This document shows positions 48,641 to 57,830 of a stretch of DNA of 64,000 nt, in pieces; the stretch's first letter is position 1, and each line of letters starts with the position of its first letter. Where the stretch lies: assembly GCF_019599465.1 (NCBI RefSeq), contig NZ_RKLR01000005.1, positions 124,001-188,000 of the forward strand, read 5' to 3'. Under the pieces are notes generated by a model. The model searched no databases. It saw only the letters and a list, made by a program, of their open reading frames with translations, and was not told the DNA's origin. This DNA is from Haloarcula rubra (lineage in GTDB: Archaea > Halobacteriota > Halobacteria > Halobacteriales > Haloarculaceae). Position numbers and translations under genes: made by a program.

Positions 48641-49221
48641 AGCTCTCCCCCGAAGGGATACCGCCCGCTTCATCAGGTGAACACACGACGGATAGCGCCG
48701 AGGCGGTACGACCGAGAGAACGGCACGGTGTCGGTGTTCTGGTCAGTCTCGAAGTGTCTACACCGGAGTCGGGCACGCCGGCGCGTGAGTCGTGTCCCAG
48801 TTCGTTGGCTATCACGCACTCGACTGAGAGTTGCGCAATCGTAGTCGACTCTCTGTCGGCTTCCCCTCGATAAGACCGTAAGTTTAGACACTATATGCAC
48901 ATATACACGAATCTTGTCCCCGTTATCCTTATCTCGGAGCTCAATCTCGTATTTTGCTCATAGAATAGTCGTATATGCCCCCATTTCCCTATTATACCGG
49001 ACTTTTACACATATATGTCCCTGATTGTACTTTCCTCGTGCTTTCTGCGGCCATATTCGGCCGAAGTGAGTGTCGGAGGGAGTAGAGCGTGGTCTGCCGC
49101 TATGGGCACTGTGGGCCGCACCCGTTCAGAGGGGGCCGCGGCGGACGAATGCCCGAGAGACGGCCCTCTACGTCTCGTCTCGGGCCGACGGTTTTTGTCG
49201 TCGGCCTGCCAACCGACGTCC

Positions 49222-49944
49222 ATGACCGACCTTCGCTATCTCCCCGACGCCGACGACGTCACCGAGTTCGAGGCGACGGTGACCGACGCCACCGAGGAGT
49301 ACGTCGTCCTCGACGGGACGTACTTCTACCCCGAGGGCGGCGGGCAACCGGCCGACCGCGGCCGCCTCTCGTGGGCCGGCGGCGGCGCGACGGTACGGGA
49401 CGTGCGCAAGAACCACGGGGACGTGCGCCACTACGTCGAGGACATCGAGGGGGCGGTGCCGACGGCAGGGACGACGGTCACCGGCGAGATAGACGCCGAC
49501 CGTCGCGAACGGTTGCGCCGGATGCACACCGCCCAGCACGTCGTCTCCCGCGTGGTACTGGACGAGTTCGACGCCGCGACGGCGGGCAACCAGATTCACG
49601 TCGACCGCTCGCGCATCGACTTCGACCCCGCCGACTTCGACGCCGAGGACGTGGCGACCATCGAGCGCGAGGCCAACCGCGTCGTCAACGCTGACCTGCC
49701 CGTCTCGAAGGCCGAGCGACCCCGCGCCGACGTCGAGGCCGAGACGCCCGAGGGCCGGACCCAGCTCGACCTGATTCCGGACCACGTCGACCCCCTGCGC
49801 GTGGTCGAGATAGCCGAGTTCGACACCTGCCCCTGTGGCGGCACCCACGTCGACCGCACGGGCGAAATCGGCGCTATCCGCGTCACGGACCGCACGTCGA
49901 AGGGCGCCGACGTCGAGCGAATCGAGTTCGAACTCGACGGGTGA
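49222..49944 (+). CDS. alaX: Alanyl-tRNA editing protein AlaX
   Basis: A 240-residue stand-alone editing enzyme that removes serine or glycine wrongly attached to tRNA-Ala. It has the two zinc-site motifs of the AlaRS editing domain: H-T-A-Q-H (about residues 96-100) and C-P-C-G-G-T-H (about 196-202). An N-terminal oligonucleotide-binding-like domain with G-T-Y-F-Y-P-E-G-G-G-Q-P-A-D-R-G is also visible. The frame is open to 49015, but the ATG at 49222 fits the family start and follows GGTTTTT by about 26 nt. Confidence 0.95.
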   Translation: MTDLRYLPDADDVTEFEATVTDATEEYVVLDGTYFYPEGGGQPADRGRLSWAGGGATVRDVRKNHGDVRHYVEDIEGAVPTAGTTVTGEIDADRRERLRRMHTAQHVVSRVVLDEFDAATAGNQIHVDRSRIDFDPADFDAEDVATIEREANRVVNADLPVSKAERPRADVEAETPEGRTQLDLIPDHVDPLRVVEIAEFDTCPCGGTHVDRTGEIGAIRVTDRTSKGADVERIEFELDG

Positions 49945-49950
49945 GAGTGG

Positions 49951-52251
49951 TCAGCGGCCGAGCCGTCGGAGTCGCTGGGCCACACCGACGAGGACGAGGC
50001 CGACGAACAGGAGCGCCGCCAGTCCGAGGTCGAATCCGGGGCCGTCGCCAGCGGAGAGCCCCGAGGGCGGGTCGTCGTCCCACTGGTTGCCCTCGCTGAC
50101 GTTCATCTGCCCCGCTTCGGTCCCCTCGACGGCGACGGTGCCGCCGCCGGCCGGGAACCCGATGGTGACCTCGTCGCGTTCGCCGGGTTCGAGCCGAACC
50201 GTCTTGTTGGCGACCGGCCGCCCGTCGACGGTGACGGTCAGGTTGCGCCGAGCGGGCCGGTCGCCGGGGTTCTCGACCGTCGCGGTGACGTTGGTCCGGT
50301 ACCCCTGTCTGGCCCAGTCCGGGGGGCTGGTAGTGTTGACGACCCGGACCTGTCCCGGCTCCATCGAGACCACGGCGAGCGACGAGAGGCCGCCGGCGCT
50401 GGCGAGATACTGGCCGGCGTTGCTGTCGTATCGCGTCGGTAGCGCCGTCCAACTGCCGTTCGTGTACCGGTAGACGACGACGCTGTCGCGCGAGCGGTTG
50501 GCGGGCAGGGCCCGGTCGTCCAGTTGCATCGCCAAGGCGACGCTCCCGACCGCCTCGTCGTCGAGGTCAGTCTCGACGGCCACGTACCCCAGCGCGTCGC
50601 CTCTCGGGACCGGCGGCAGCGGGCCGGAGTCGCTCGTCGGTTCGAACACCGTCGCCTCGACGGTCGACTGGTCGGCGGCGAACGTGACGTTCATGCTGGA
50701 CAGCGTCACCGCCGATGTCTGCGAGTCCTGCTCGGCGAGTTCGAACGACGGCGTCGCACTGTCTCCGGCGCTGGCTCCGCGAATCGTGACAGTGACGCCG
50801 TCCGCCGTCCGGGACTGCGTGATACGTAACCGGTCGCTCCCCGGGGCGTTGGCCTCGCCGGAGTCGCCCGAGCTGCTCCCGAAGTCGTCCCCACCGTCGT
50901 CTCCCGAGGCGGCCGACGGGCCGTCGTCGCTCGAACTGCCCCCGCCACCGCCCGAGGACCCGCCGCCGTCGCCACCACTACTGCCGCCGCCACCGCCGCC
51001 GGTGTTCGACGGCGCCGCAGTCGGCGCGTCGGTCGGCGTCGGCGAGTCCGTCGGGGTCGGTGACGGCGTGGGCGTGTCGGTGGGCGTCGATGTCGGCGTG
51101 TCCGTCGGGGTCGGCGACGACGGGAACAGCGGCGGGAACAGCGGGTCTGGGGTGCCGGTCGGTATCGGCGTGAGCGTCTCGGTCGGCGTGGACGTCGGTG
51201 TGTCAGTCGGCGTTTCAGTTGGTGTCGGCGAGTCTGTCGGCGTGTCCGTCGGCGTCGGGGTGGGCGTCGGCGAATCTGTCGGCGTTGGCGTATCGGTCGG
51301 CGTCGGGGTGGGCGTCGGCGGAGGGGTCGAGGGCTCCGTCGGTGTCGGCGAGTCTGTCGGTGTGTCAGTCGGCGTCGCAGTAGGCGTTGGGGTAGGCGTC
51401 GGCGTGTCAGTCGGCGTGGGCGTGGGTGTCGGGGTATCCGTCGGGGTCGGTGTCGGCGTGTCTGTTGGTGTGGGGGTGGGCGTCGGCGTTGGAGGTGGTG
51501 TCGACGACTCCGTCGGTGTCTCGGTTGGCGTCGGCGTCTCAGTTGGCGTCGGGGTGGGTGTCGGGGTATCCGTCGGGGTGGGTGTCGGCGTATCTGTTGG
51601 TGTGGGGGTGGGCGTCGGCGTTGGTGGTGGTGTCGACGACTCCGTCGGTGTCTCGGTTGGCGTCGGGGTAGGCGTCGGCGTGTCCGTCGGCGTCTCGGTC
51701 GGCGTTGGGGTAGGCGTCGGTGTGGGCGTGTCCGTCGGTGTGGGTGTCGGTGACGGTGTGGGTGTCGGTGACGGTGTGGCCGTCGGCGTAGGAGTCGGTG
51801 TAGCCGCCGGTTCCAGCGTGGCTGTGGCGGTCGGCTCTGGGGTCGCTGTCGCCGTGGGTTCCGGTGTCGGCGTGGCCGTTGGAGTCGGTTCCGGTGTCGG
51901 CGTGGCCGTTGGAGCCGGTTCCGGCGTCGGTGTGGCTGTCGGTTCCAGGGTCGCCGTCTCCGTCGGCTCCGGTGTCTGTGTCGGGGTCGGCGTGGGCGTC
52001 GCAGTCGGTTCCAGCGTGGCTGTGGCGGTCGGCTCTGGGGTCGCTGTCGCCGTCGGTTCCGGTGTGTCCGTCGCTGTCGACGGAACCGACGGCGTATCGG
52101 TCTCCGTCGCCACCTGTAACGTACTGTCCGATGAAGAGACGGCCGCAGACGTATCCGTGAGCGCGCCAGCGCCCACGAGCGCCGTGGCGATGACGACCGA
52201 GAGACTCAGGAGGAGGGCCAACAGGAGGCGCGAGAGTCGGCGGCGACCCAT
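49951..52251 (-). CDS. Large proline/threonine-repeat surface protein with PGF-CTERM
   Basis: A 766-residue cell-surface protein. A signal (about residues 5-33) is followed by an extreme low-complexity P-T/E/D/S repeat (residues about 60-410), a Gly/Ser/Asp linker, a PGF-pre-PGF-like domain with [14 protein letters not shown], a CARDB-like segment ([10 protein letters not shown]), and a C-terminal P-G-F then helix and R-R cluster, the PGF-CTERM signal for archaeosortase and lipid anchoring. The repeat is probably O-glycosylated. The frame is open to 52392; the ATG at 52251 is the signal start. Confidence 0.88.
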   Translation of the reverse strand: MGRRRLSRLLLALLLSLSVVIATALVGAGALTDTSAAVSSSDSTLQVATETDTPSVPSTATDTPEPTATATPEPTATATLEPTATPTPTPTQTPEPTETATLEPTATPTPEPAPTATPTPEPTPTATPTPEPTATATPEPTATATLEPAATPTPTPTATPSPTPTPSPTPTPTDTPTPTPTPTPTETPTDTPTPTPTPTETPTESSTPPPTPTPTPTPTDTPTPTPTDTPTPTPTPTETPTPTETPTESSTPPPTPTPTPTPTDTPTPTPTDTPTPTPTPTDTPTPTPTPTATPTDTPTDSPTPTEPSTPPPTPTPTPTDTPTPTDSPTPTPTPTDTPTDSPTPTETPTDTPTSTPTETLTPIPTGTPDPLFPPLFPSSPTPTDTPTSTPTDTPTPSPTPTDSPTPTDAPTAAPSNTGGGGGGSSGGDGGGSSGGGGGSSSDDGPSAASGDDGGDDFGSSSGDSGEANAPGSDRLRITQSRTADGVTVTIRGASAGDSATPSFELAEQDSQTSAVTLSSMNVTFAADQSTVEATVFEPTSDSGPLPPVPRGDALGYVAVETDLDDEAVGSVALAMQLDDRALPANRSRDSVVVYRYTNGSWTALPTRYDSNAGQYLASAGGLSSLAVVSMEPGQVRVVNTTSPPDWARQGYRTNVTATVENPGDRPARRNLTVTVDGRPVANKTVRLEPGERDEVTIGFPAGGGTVAVEGTEAGQMNVSEGNQWDDDPPSGLSAGDGPGFDLGLAALLFVGLVLVGVAQRLRRLGR
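51020..52074. repeat. Low-complexity GTCGGCGT-type coding repeat
   Basis: About 1.05 kb coding for Thr-Pro-rich repeats, made of imperfect GTCGGCGT, GTGGGCGT and GTTGGTGT units. It contains the 111-bp duplicated segment described separately. Such arrays are prone to slippage, so length probably varies between strains. Confidence 0.8.
51424..51666. repeat. Duplicated 111-bp unit with 132-bp period
   Basis: About 111 bp at 51424-51534 recurs at 51556-51666, with only about three substitutions. Period 132 bp equals 44 codons, so the duplication keeps the frame. It encodes the [14 protein letters not shown] segments. Confidence 0.7.
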
Positions 52252-52616
52252 GGCGGCCCCTCCGTCTATCGTATGATTAGTTACCCGCAGGCAAGGATTC
52301 GATAAGCCCGACTTATCGGACCGCTGGGCACTCGGTCGAACGCGACACTGTGCGGTCGCGACCCCCCGAGAGACCGACCGACGTCGGCGCAACGGTCACC
52401 CGTACCGCACGACACTGGTCTTTCTCACGTCGACGGGAGTGCGGAAAGCCGTGGTTGCGACCGGGTGAGGCGTGGTGGACGGTCCGCTCCCGACCACCAC
52501 CGGGTGTCTGCCGGGACGCGGCCGACGGAGTGTAGCAGGTACCAAACACGGCTCTGCGGCCGTTCGGGCCCGGAAGAGTGCGGATAACTATCAGACGGCG
52601 TAGGCGAGGAGTAGCC
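52252..52616. other. Divergent intergenic region with palindrome
   Basis: 365 bp between the divergent surface protein and halocyanin. It contains the 19-bp palindrome at 52300-52318, located about 50-67 bp before the surface-protein ATG. No convincing frame. A CGGATAACTATC element (52581-52592) is a possible halocyanin promoter. Confidence 0.55.
52300..52318. promoter_or_regulatory. 19-bp palindrome CGATAAG-N5-CTTATCG
   Basis: Perfect seven-base arms with a CCCGA spacer. Each half contains TTAT or ATAA, so it may be two back-to-back TATA boxes or an operator between the divergent genes. Confidence 0.55.
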
Positions 52617-53138
52617 ATGGCCCAACGCGTAGCGTCACGGCGACAGGTCCTCCGAGCGGCGAGTCTGGCGGGCGTGGTCGGTTTAGCTGGCTGTGGTGGC
52701 GACGGCGGCGACGGCGGTGCCGACGGCGTCACCGGCGACGACTACCCGACGATAGACGAGTGGCTGACCGAGACGGACCTGGGCGGGGCGGACGACACGT
52801 ACGACGGGTCGTTCGTCGACCAGCGAGACAGCGACAGCGTGACCGTCGACGTGGGCGCCGAGGGCAACGGCGGGGCGTTCGCGTACGGGCCCTCGGCGCT
52901 CGTCGTCTCGACGGGCACCGAAGTCCAGTGGAACTGGACCGGCGAGGGGAACCCGCACAACGTCGAGGCGCTCCCGGAGGAGCAACTCGGCGAGTCCGAC
53001 TACGAGTTCAGTTCCGGCGAACCAGAGGGCGGGTCGGGCGTGAAGTACACGCGTACCCTCGGCGAGGCCGGCATCGTCCTCTACCACTGCGAACCTCACT
53101 TCTCGCTCGGGATGAAGGGCGGCATCGCGGTAGAGTGA
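52617..53138 (+). CDS. Halocyanin-type blue copper lipoprotein
   Basis: A 173-residue extracellular electron carrier. The Tat signal (S-R-R-Q-V-L-R-A) and lipobox G-L-A-G-C (cysteine at residue 26) indicate lipid anchoring. The plastocyanin-like fold ligands are visible: His in G-N-P-H-N-V, then Y-H-C-E-P-H, and Met in L-G-M-K-G-G. It passes electrons between membrane complexes. The frame is open to 52578, but the ATG at 52617 begins the signal. Confidence 0.93.
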   Translation: MAQRVASRRQVLRAASLAGVVGLAGCGGDGGDGGADGVTGDDYPTIDEWLTETDLGGADDTYDGSFVDQRDSDSVTVDVGAEGNGGAFAYGPSALVVSTGTEVQWNWTGEGNPHNVEALPEEQLGESDYEFSSGEPEGGSGVKYTRTLGEAGIVLYHCEPHFSLGMKGGIAVE

Positions 53139-53144
53139 GCGGCC

Positions 53145-53726
53145 TCAGTCGTCGCCGCGACCGAGGTCGTAGAACTCGTCGTTGGGTCGCATGTCCGCGA
53201 GGTGGGCCAGCCTGTTCGAGAGGTTGAAGAAGGCCGCGACGCTGCCGATGTCCCAGACTGCGCGGCGACTGAACCCGTGGTCCTCCAGTCGCTCGACGTC
53301 GGCCTCGGTCACTGCCGCGGGGCGCTCGGTGAGTTTCACCGCGAAGTCGAGCATCGCACGGTGTGCCTCGCCGACGTCCGCAGTCCGGTGGTTCGAGGCG
53401 ATTTGCTCGGCCAGTTTCGGCGCGTCGGCGTAGATACGCAACAGCGCCCCGTGGGCGACGATACAGTACAGACAGTCGTTGACTCCGCTGACGGCCACGA
53501 CTATCATCTCGACCTCCTCGCGTTCGAGTTCCGTCTCCTCGACGAGGGCGTCGTGGTAGGCGAAGAACGCCCGGAAGTGCGACGGGCGGTAGGCCATCGC
53601 CGAGAAGACGTTCGGCGTAAAGCCCGCGCGGTCGGTCTCCTCGTCGATACGTGCCTGCAGGTCCTCGGGCAAGTCGTCGTAGTCGGGTACCTCGAAGCGC
53701 CGCATCGCGCCGTCCGTGTCAGTCAT
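53145..53726 (-). CDS. AhpD-like/carboxymuconolactone-decarboxylase family protein
   Basis: A 193-residue helical protein of the peroxidase-related group. The redox motif is C-L-Y-C followed by I-V-A-H-G (residues about 97-106). These proteins usually act as thiol peroxidases or alkyl hydroperoxide reductases. The frame is open to 53756; the ATG at 53726 starts M-T-D-T-D-G. It converges on halocyanin, with stops 6 bp apart, so antisense overlap of the transcripts is likely. Confidence 0.88.
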   Translation of the reverse strand: MTDTDGAMRRFEVPDYDDLPEDLQARIDEETDRAGFTPNVFSAMAYRPSHFRAFFAYHDALVEETELEREEVEMIVVAVSGVNDCLYCIVAHGALLRIYADAPKLAEQIASNHRTADVGEAHRAMLDFAVKLTERPAAVTEADVERLEDHGFSRRAVWDIGSVAAFFNLSNRLAHLADMRPNDEFYDLGRGDD

Positions 53727-53840
53727 ACACACACTGGCGTCGCGGGCGCGCTTCAAGCTTGGCCCGACCGGCCGACCGGCGCGGTGCCGAACGAATCAGT
53801 CCAAAGGTCTAAGCCTCCCCGGCCCGGACGTATTGTCACT

Positions 53841-54212
53841 ATGAGCACGGAGACAGAGGACGGGGACGACCTGCGCGAGCGCATCACGAACTTCCTGCGC
53901 CGGAACTTCCCACAGATTCAGATGCACGGCGGCAGTGCGGCTATCGAGGAGATAGACCGCGAAGAGGGCAGCGTCACCATCCGCCTCGGCGGCGCCTGTT
54001 CCGGCTGTGGCATCTCGCCGATGACCATCCAGGCCATCAAGACGCGCATGACCAAGGAGATTCCCGAGATCAACGAAGTCGTCGCGCGCACCGGGCAGGA
54101 ACAGCAGGAGGGCATGGCCGGCGGTGCCGGCACCAGCCCCTCGTTCCCCGGCGAGTCCCGCGGTGGCGACATCGGCGGCGACGACGACGAAGGCCCCGAA
54201 GCGCCGTTCTGA
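53841..54212 (+). CDS. NifU C-terminal domain Fe-S carrier
   Basis: A 123-residue protein with the NifU-like (NfuA type) domain at residues 10-85, containing C-S-G-C (G-G-A-C-S-G-C-G-I-S), which bridges an Fe-S cluster across a homodimer. It delivers Fe-S clusters to target enzymes. The C-terminal third is a Gly/Ser/Asp-rich tail (E-S-R-G-G-D-I-G-G-D-D-D-E), absent from usual family members. A loose TATA-like element GGTCTAAG (53806-53813) lies upstream. Related to SufS and SufU in this window. Confidence 0.92.
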   Translation: MSTETEDGDDLRERITNFLRRNFPQIQMHGGSAAIEEIDREEGSVTIRLGGACSGCGISPMTIQAIKTRMTKEIPEINEVVARTGQEQQEGMAGGAGTSPSFPGESRGGDIGGDDDEGPEAPF

Positions 54213-54455
54213 CGCCAGACTTCTCCCGTTTTTCCCGACCGAGTAGCGGTAGCTCCGGTCGAGCTGTGCCTGTGCGTAGCTGTGCGGGTATTTCTGTCGT
54301 TCTGGTCGAAAGTGTACGTATACGATTGGCTTTCGGCACTATTCGATACTGTGTGGGGTATGACGAGAGAAAGTAGAGGCGCTTCGAGAGGATTTGGCCG
54401 TGTATTTTCTTTTTCACTCCCAGATGTGGAGAGTGTAGAGAGAACGGGGTTCGTT
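54213..54455. other. Intergenic AT-rich downstream region
   Basis: 243 bp after the NifU protein and before the permease stop. A short T-rich run (CTTCTCCCGTTTTTCCC) at 54221-54237 is a plausible terminator for the NifU-domain gene. No protein-like frame seen. Confidence 0.45.
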
Positions 54456-55367
54456 TCAGGCGCCTTTCATCCCGCCACTGGCGAGTCCTTCGACGACCCA
54501 CCGCTGGACCAGCGCGAACAGCACGATGACGGGCACCATCGTGAGCGTCGCCGCAGTCAGTAGCAGTTCCCAGGCCACGGCGTTCTGTGACTGGAACAGT
54601 TGCAGTCCGAACGGGAGCGTCCGGGTCGCGGCCGTCTGGGAGAGGATAGAGACGAACAGGTAGTCGTTCCACGAGAGGATGAACGTGTAGAAGCCGGCGA
54701 CGGCGATGCCCGGCAGGGACATCGGGACGATGATGCGCCCCAGGATGTCCAGATGCGAACAGCCGTCCATCTTCGCGGCCTCGTCCAGCGATTTGGGGAT
54801 GTCGTCGAAGTACCCCTTCAGCAGCCACGTCCCCAGCGGGATACCCAGCACCGAGTGGGCGACGATGATGCCCAGCAGCGAGTCGATGAGCCCGATGGTG
54901 AACATCATCAGGAAGAACGGGATGAGGATGAGCACCCGGGGCAGCATCTGGGTCCCGAGGAACGTGAACAGGAGCCCGCTCCGTCCGGGGTACTCGAACC
55001 GGGACAGCGAGTACGCCGCCAGCACGCCGACGACGAGCGTGATGGCCGTCGTCGTCGTCGCGACGATGGCGGAGTTGATGAAGTACTGCTGGAACAGGCC
55101 GGTCGACATGACCGTGACGTAGTTGTCGAGCGTGAAGTCACTCAGCGCGGGCACGAGTTGGGACGAGTACAGGAACTCCGCCGACGTGAACGTCACCAGC
55201 ACCATGTAGAACACCGGGAGCAACAGGAACGTCATGTACAGCCCGATGACGGCGTAGACGGCCAGTGCCCGGCGCGGCGACATGTCCTCTGCGAGCCACG
55301 CGTCGAGTCGGTCGGCGAACGAGCGGTCGGTGGCTTGTGTCGTCTGCTGGTTCGTTTCGGTTGCCAT
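54456..55367 (-). CDS. Galactoside ABC transporter permease (MalG type)
   Basis: A 303-residue inner-membrane permease with six helices. The EAA loop is E-A-A-K-M-D-G-C-S-H-L-D-I-L-G-R-I. It pairs with the upstream permease at 55370. The start codon at 55367 is 2 bp beyond that gene's stop, a tight operon. The transporter is CUT1-like and its substrate is presumed from neighbours (alpha-galactosidase, sugar dehydrogenase, DgoD). Confidence 0.9.
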   Translation of the reverse strand: MATETNQQTTQATDRSFADRLDAWLAEDMSPRRALAVYAVIGLYMTFLLLPVFYMVLVTFTSAEFLYSSQLVPALSDFTLDNYVTVMSTGLFQQYFINSAIVATTTTAITLVVGVLAAYSLSRFEYPGRSGLLFTFLGTQMLPRVLILIPFFLMMFTIGLIDSLLGIIVAHSVLGIPLGTWLLKGYFDDIPKSLDEAAKMDGCSHLDILGRIIVPMSLPGIAVAGFYTFILSWNDYLFVSILSQTAATRTLPFGLQLFQSQNAVAWELLLTAATLTMVPVIVLFALVQRWVVEGLASGGMKGA

Positions 55368-55369
55368 GG

Positions 55370-56290
55370 TCAGTCACGAGCCTCCAGATGCGCGTACACG
55401 ACGGTGAACACCATCATGATGAGCAGCATGGTGACACCGATGCTCGCGGCGTAGCCCATCGCGTACTGTTGGAACGCCTGCTTGTAGATGTACGTCGCCA
55501 GCACCTCGGTGTTGCCCAGCGGGCCCCCGCCCGTCGACAGGTAGATGATGTCGAAGTTGTTGAACGTGAAGATGACGTGGAGCACGATCATTATCATCGA
55601 CACGTACGATATCTGCGGGAGCGTGATGTAGCGGAACCGCTGGAGCGGGCCGGCCCCGTCCAGCCGCGCGGCCTCGTACTGGGTGTCGGGGATGGACTTC
55701 ATCGCCGCCATCAGCGCGATAGCGTAGAACGGGACGTTCCGCCAGACGTGCATCAACACGACCAGCGGGAACGCGACGCCGGGTTCGCCGAACCACGCGG
55801 TCGTCTCCATCCCGAGGCTCCCGAGGATGATGTTGACCGGGCCGAACCCGTTCTGCGTGAGGAACCGGAAGATGATGACCATCACGATGATGGGCAGGAC
55901 CCACGTTATCATCGACAGGCTGCGGAACAGCGCCGCGCCGGGCACCTTCTCTTTCAGCGCCAGCGCGAGCCCCAGTCCCAGCACGTACTGGATGGACACC
56001 GCCAGCGCCGTCAGCAACACCGTGTGCCACAGCGCCGTCTGGAAGCCCGCGGCCCCGAACAGTTGCGCGAAGTTCTGGAGCCCGACGAACGTCTGCTGCT
56101 GGGGGCTCAACAGCGACGCCTCGTAGAACGCCAGCTGGATGCCCCGGAGCGTGGGGTAGATGATGATTATCCCCATGAGCACGACCGAGGGGAGCACGAG
56201 GGCGTACCCCAGCCACGTCTCCTCGAGGAATTCCCGGAACTCCGTGCCGTATCGGGCCAGTGCGCCCGGCTGCCCTGTTTGGGTTGCCAT
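55370..56290 (-). CDS. Galactoside ABC transporter permease (MalF type)
   Basis: A 306-residue permease with six or seven helices. The EAA-type loop is E-A-A-R-L-D-G-A-G-P-L-Q-R-F. It is close to the solute-binding protein (stop 56300, a 9-bp gap) and the MalG-type partner. Together these genes make the channel of the sugar importer. Confidence 0.9.
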   Translation of the reverse strand: MATQTGQPGALARYGTEFREFLEETWLGYALVLPSVVLMGIIIIYPTLRGIQLAFYEASLLSPQQQTFVGLQNFAQLFGAAGFQTALWHTVLLTALAVSIQYVLGLGLALALKEKVPGAALFRSLSMITWVLPIIVMVIIFRFLTQNGFGPVNIILGSLGMETTAWFGEPGVAFPLVVLMHVWRNVPFYAIALMAAMKSIPDTQYEAARLDGAGPLQRFRYITLPQISYVSMIMIVLHVIFTFNNFDIIYLSTGGGPLGNTEVLATYIYKQAFQQYAMGYAASIGVTMLLIMMVFTVVYAHLEARD

Positions 56291-56299
56291 GCGCGTCTC

Positions 56300-57700
56300 C
56301 TAGAGGTCCTTCGCGAGCGTCTTCAGTTCGTCGTGGAACTGGTCCCCGGCCTCGTACGGGTCGGTCTGGCCGTAGGCGACCTCCTGCATGTACGTGTAGA
56401 AGGGGCCACGGACCTGTCCCCAGCCGATCTTCGCCAGCGCGCGACCGGTCTTGAAGACCTCGGTGAACGGTGCCCAGTTCTCGTTGGTGATGGTGGACTC
56501 GACGTCGGTGTGGACCGGCGTCATGCCGTTCCCCTTCGCGTCCTCGCCCATCGCGGTGAGCGTATCCGGCGAGGCGAAGGCCGCGGCGACGCCCTTGGCC
56601 GCCTCTTTCTGGTCGGAGTGGCTGTTGACCATGACGGGCTTGACCTCGAGGAACGTCCCCTTCGACGCGCCCTCGCCACGCGGGAGGTGGCTCACGAGCG
56701 TCTTGTTGTTGAGGATGTCCTTGGTCTTCTCGCTGTTGTTGATGTTGTCCCCGGAGGTCCAGCCGCGGAGCCACGTCCCGCACTCGATGAACGCCCAGCG
56801 ACCGTTGAGGTAGCCGGGGTCGTTGACCTGCCAACCGGTCCCGAGCGTGTCGGGGTCGCCGACCGGGTCGTCGGCGGCGTAGATTTGGTAGTACCAGTTG
56901 TCGAATATCTGGCCGAGCTGGTCGGCCGTGATGTCGAGTTTCCAAGAGTCGCCGTCGGGGACGTACAACTGGTCGGTGTGCTGGTAGACGTGGGACATCC
57001 ACTCCTGGAACGCCCGCACGCTCCCCTTCTTGGTGCAGTTGTGGTAGGCGTAGGTGTCGTCGTACTCGCTGTTTATCATGCGGCCGACCTCGTGGAACGC
57101 CGAGGCCGACTGCGGCACGTCCTGTCCGAGTTCGTCGAGGATGTCCTGTCGGACGATGAACGCCCGAGCGTTCCCGTTGTACGGGAGGCCGTACAGTTTC
57201 CCGCGGTAGGTCAGCGCGTCGAGGGCGCTCTGTACGTACCCGTCGTACCACGGGAGCCCCTCGGCGAAACTCCCGATAGGTTCGAGGTGGTCGGCCTTGA
57301 CGTACTCGGTGAGGTGGCTCAGGACCCCCTCGATGACGTCCGGGTCACCCGTTCGAGCGCCGGTGAGGTACTTCTGCCGGAGGTCCTCGTAGGCGAAACG
57401 CCCCATCCGCGGCTCCTGTCCGATGCGCTCCTCGGCGTTCTTCAGGAACGTGGTCCGCCAGATGGGCTCCGACCCGTCGTTCGGGAACGCGTAGTTCCAG
57501 AACAGGGGTGCGTCGCCGCTCCCGCCGCTGCCCCCGTCGCTACTGGTACTGCCACCGCTGCCGTCGCCGGTGTCGCCGCCCATCTCGTCTGCGGCCCCGT
57601 CGCCGCCGCCCCCACAGCCAGCGAGGCCGGCGGTGGCGCCGACGCCGAGTGCCTTCACGAGTGACCGCCTACTGAGACCGGATGAACTACTGTCTGACAT
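56300..57700 (-). CDS. Sugar-binding lipoprotein of galactoside ABC transporter
   Basis: A 466-residue CUT1 family 1 binding protein. It has a twin-arginine signal (S-R-R-S-L-V-K-A), a lipobox L-A-G-C, and a long Gly/Ser/Asp linker. The frame extends to 57721; the ATG at 57700 is chosen because the signal begins there. A TATA-like element (57735-57745, GAATTTTAAATAG-like on the minus strand) lies about 35-45 nt upstream. It is divergent to the GH4 gene, which shares the intergenic region. Confidence 0.9.
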   Translation of the reverse strand: MSDSSSSGLSRRSLVKALGVGATAGLAGCGGGGDGAADEMGGDTGDGSGGSTSSDGGSGGSGDAPLFWNYAFPNDGSEPIWRTTFLKNAEERIGQEPRMGRFAYEDLRQKYLTGARTGDPDVIEGVLSHLTEYVKADHLEPIGSFAEGLPWYDGYVQSALDALTYRGKLYGLPYNGNARAFIVRQDILDELGQDVPQSASAFHEVGRMINSEYDDTYAYHNCTKKGSVRAFQEWMSHVYQHTDQLYVPDGDSWKLDITADQLGQIFDNWYYQIYAADDPVGDPDTLGTGWQVNDPGYLNGRWAFIECGTWLRGWTSGDNINNSEKTKDILNNKTLVSHLPRGEGASKGTFLEVKPVMVNSHSDQKEAAKGVAAAFASPDTLTAMGEDAKGNGMTPVHTDVESTITNENWAPFTEVFKTGRALAKIGWGQVRGPFYTYMQEVAYGQTDPYEAGDQFHDELKTLAKDL

Positions 57701-57734
57701 GGTGCAAACCCTAGCAGGCACATTGACCCATCCC

Positions 57735-57745
57735 TATTTAAAATT
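57735..57745 (-). promoter_or_regulatory. TATA-like element for sugar importer operon
   Basis: TATTTAAAATT on the + strand (AATTTTAAATA on the minus), 35-45 nt before the binding-protein ATG. Confidence 0.6.
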
Positions 57746-57797
57746 TTCCCCGGTCGTTCATCGACAACCGGTGTGACAGTGGGTCGCGCGCCAGTAG

Positions 57798-57805
57798 ATT
57801 TATTA
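57798..57805 (+). promoter_or_regulatory. TATA-like element for GH4 gene
   Basis: ATTTATTA, 26-33 nt before the ATG at 57831, so a nearly leaderless transcript. It is divergent from the importer promoter. Confidence 0.6.
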
Positions 57806-57830
57806 CTCGGAACCCGGGAGAGTACGGTGC

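Larger units (their letters stand above)
48284..49221. other. Long gene-poor intergenic region with palindromes
   Basis: About 940 bp between xacE and alaX. It is less GC-rich than its neighbours, with an AT-rich stretch at about 48880-49030. All frames are short and have no protein-like character or recognisable motif. It contains the perfect palindrome at 48460-48476, a GTTCA-N7-TGAAC variant at 48624-48640, the xacE promoter and the alaX promoter (GGTTTTT near 49190). It may be a degraded or horizontally acquired segment. Confidence 0.55.

Noticed and set aside
48468-48873. Several short frames within the xacE-alaX gap
   Set aside because: They overlap each other on both strands, have mixed composition and show no family motif, so they look random.
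51020-52074. CRISPR-like repetitive stretch
   Set aside because: The repeats are in-frame Thr-Pro codons of a protein gene, with no unique spacers of constant length, and they lack a leader or cas genes.
54282-54563. Short plus-strand frame in AT-rich region before the permease stop
   Set aside because: It runs into the permease in antisense and has no recognisable feature; low GC alone makes it open.
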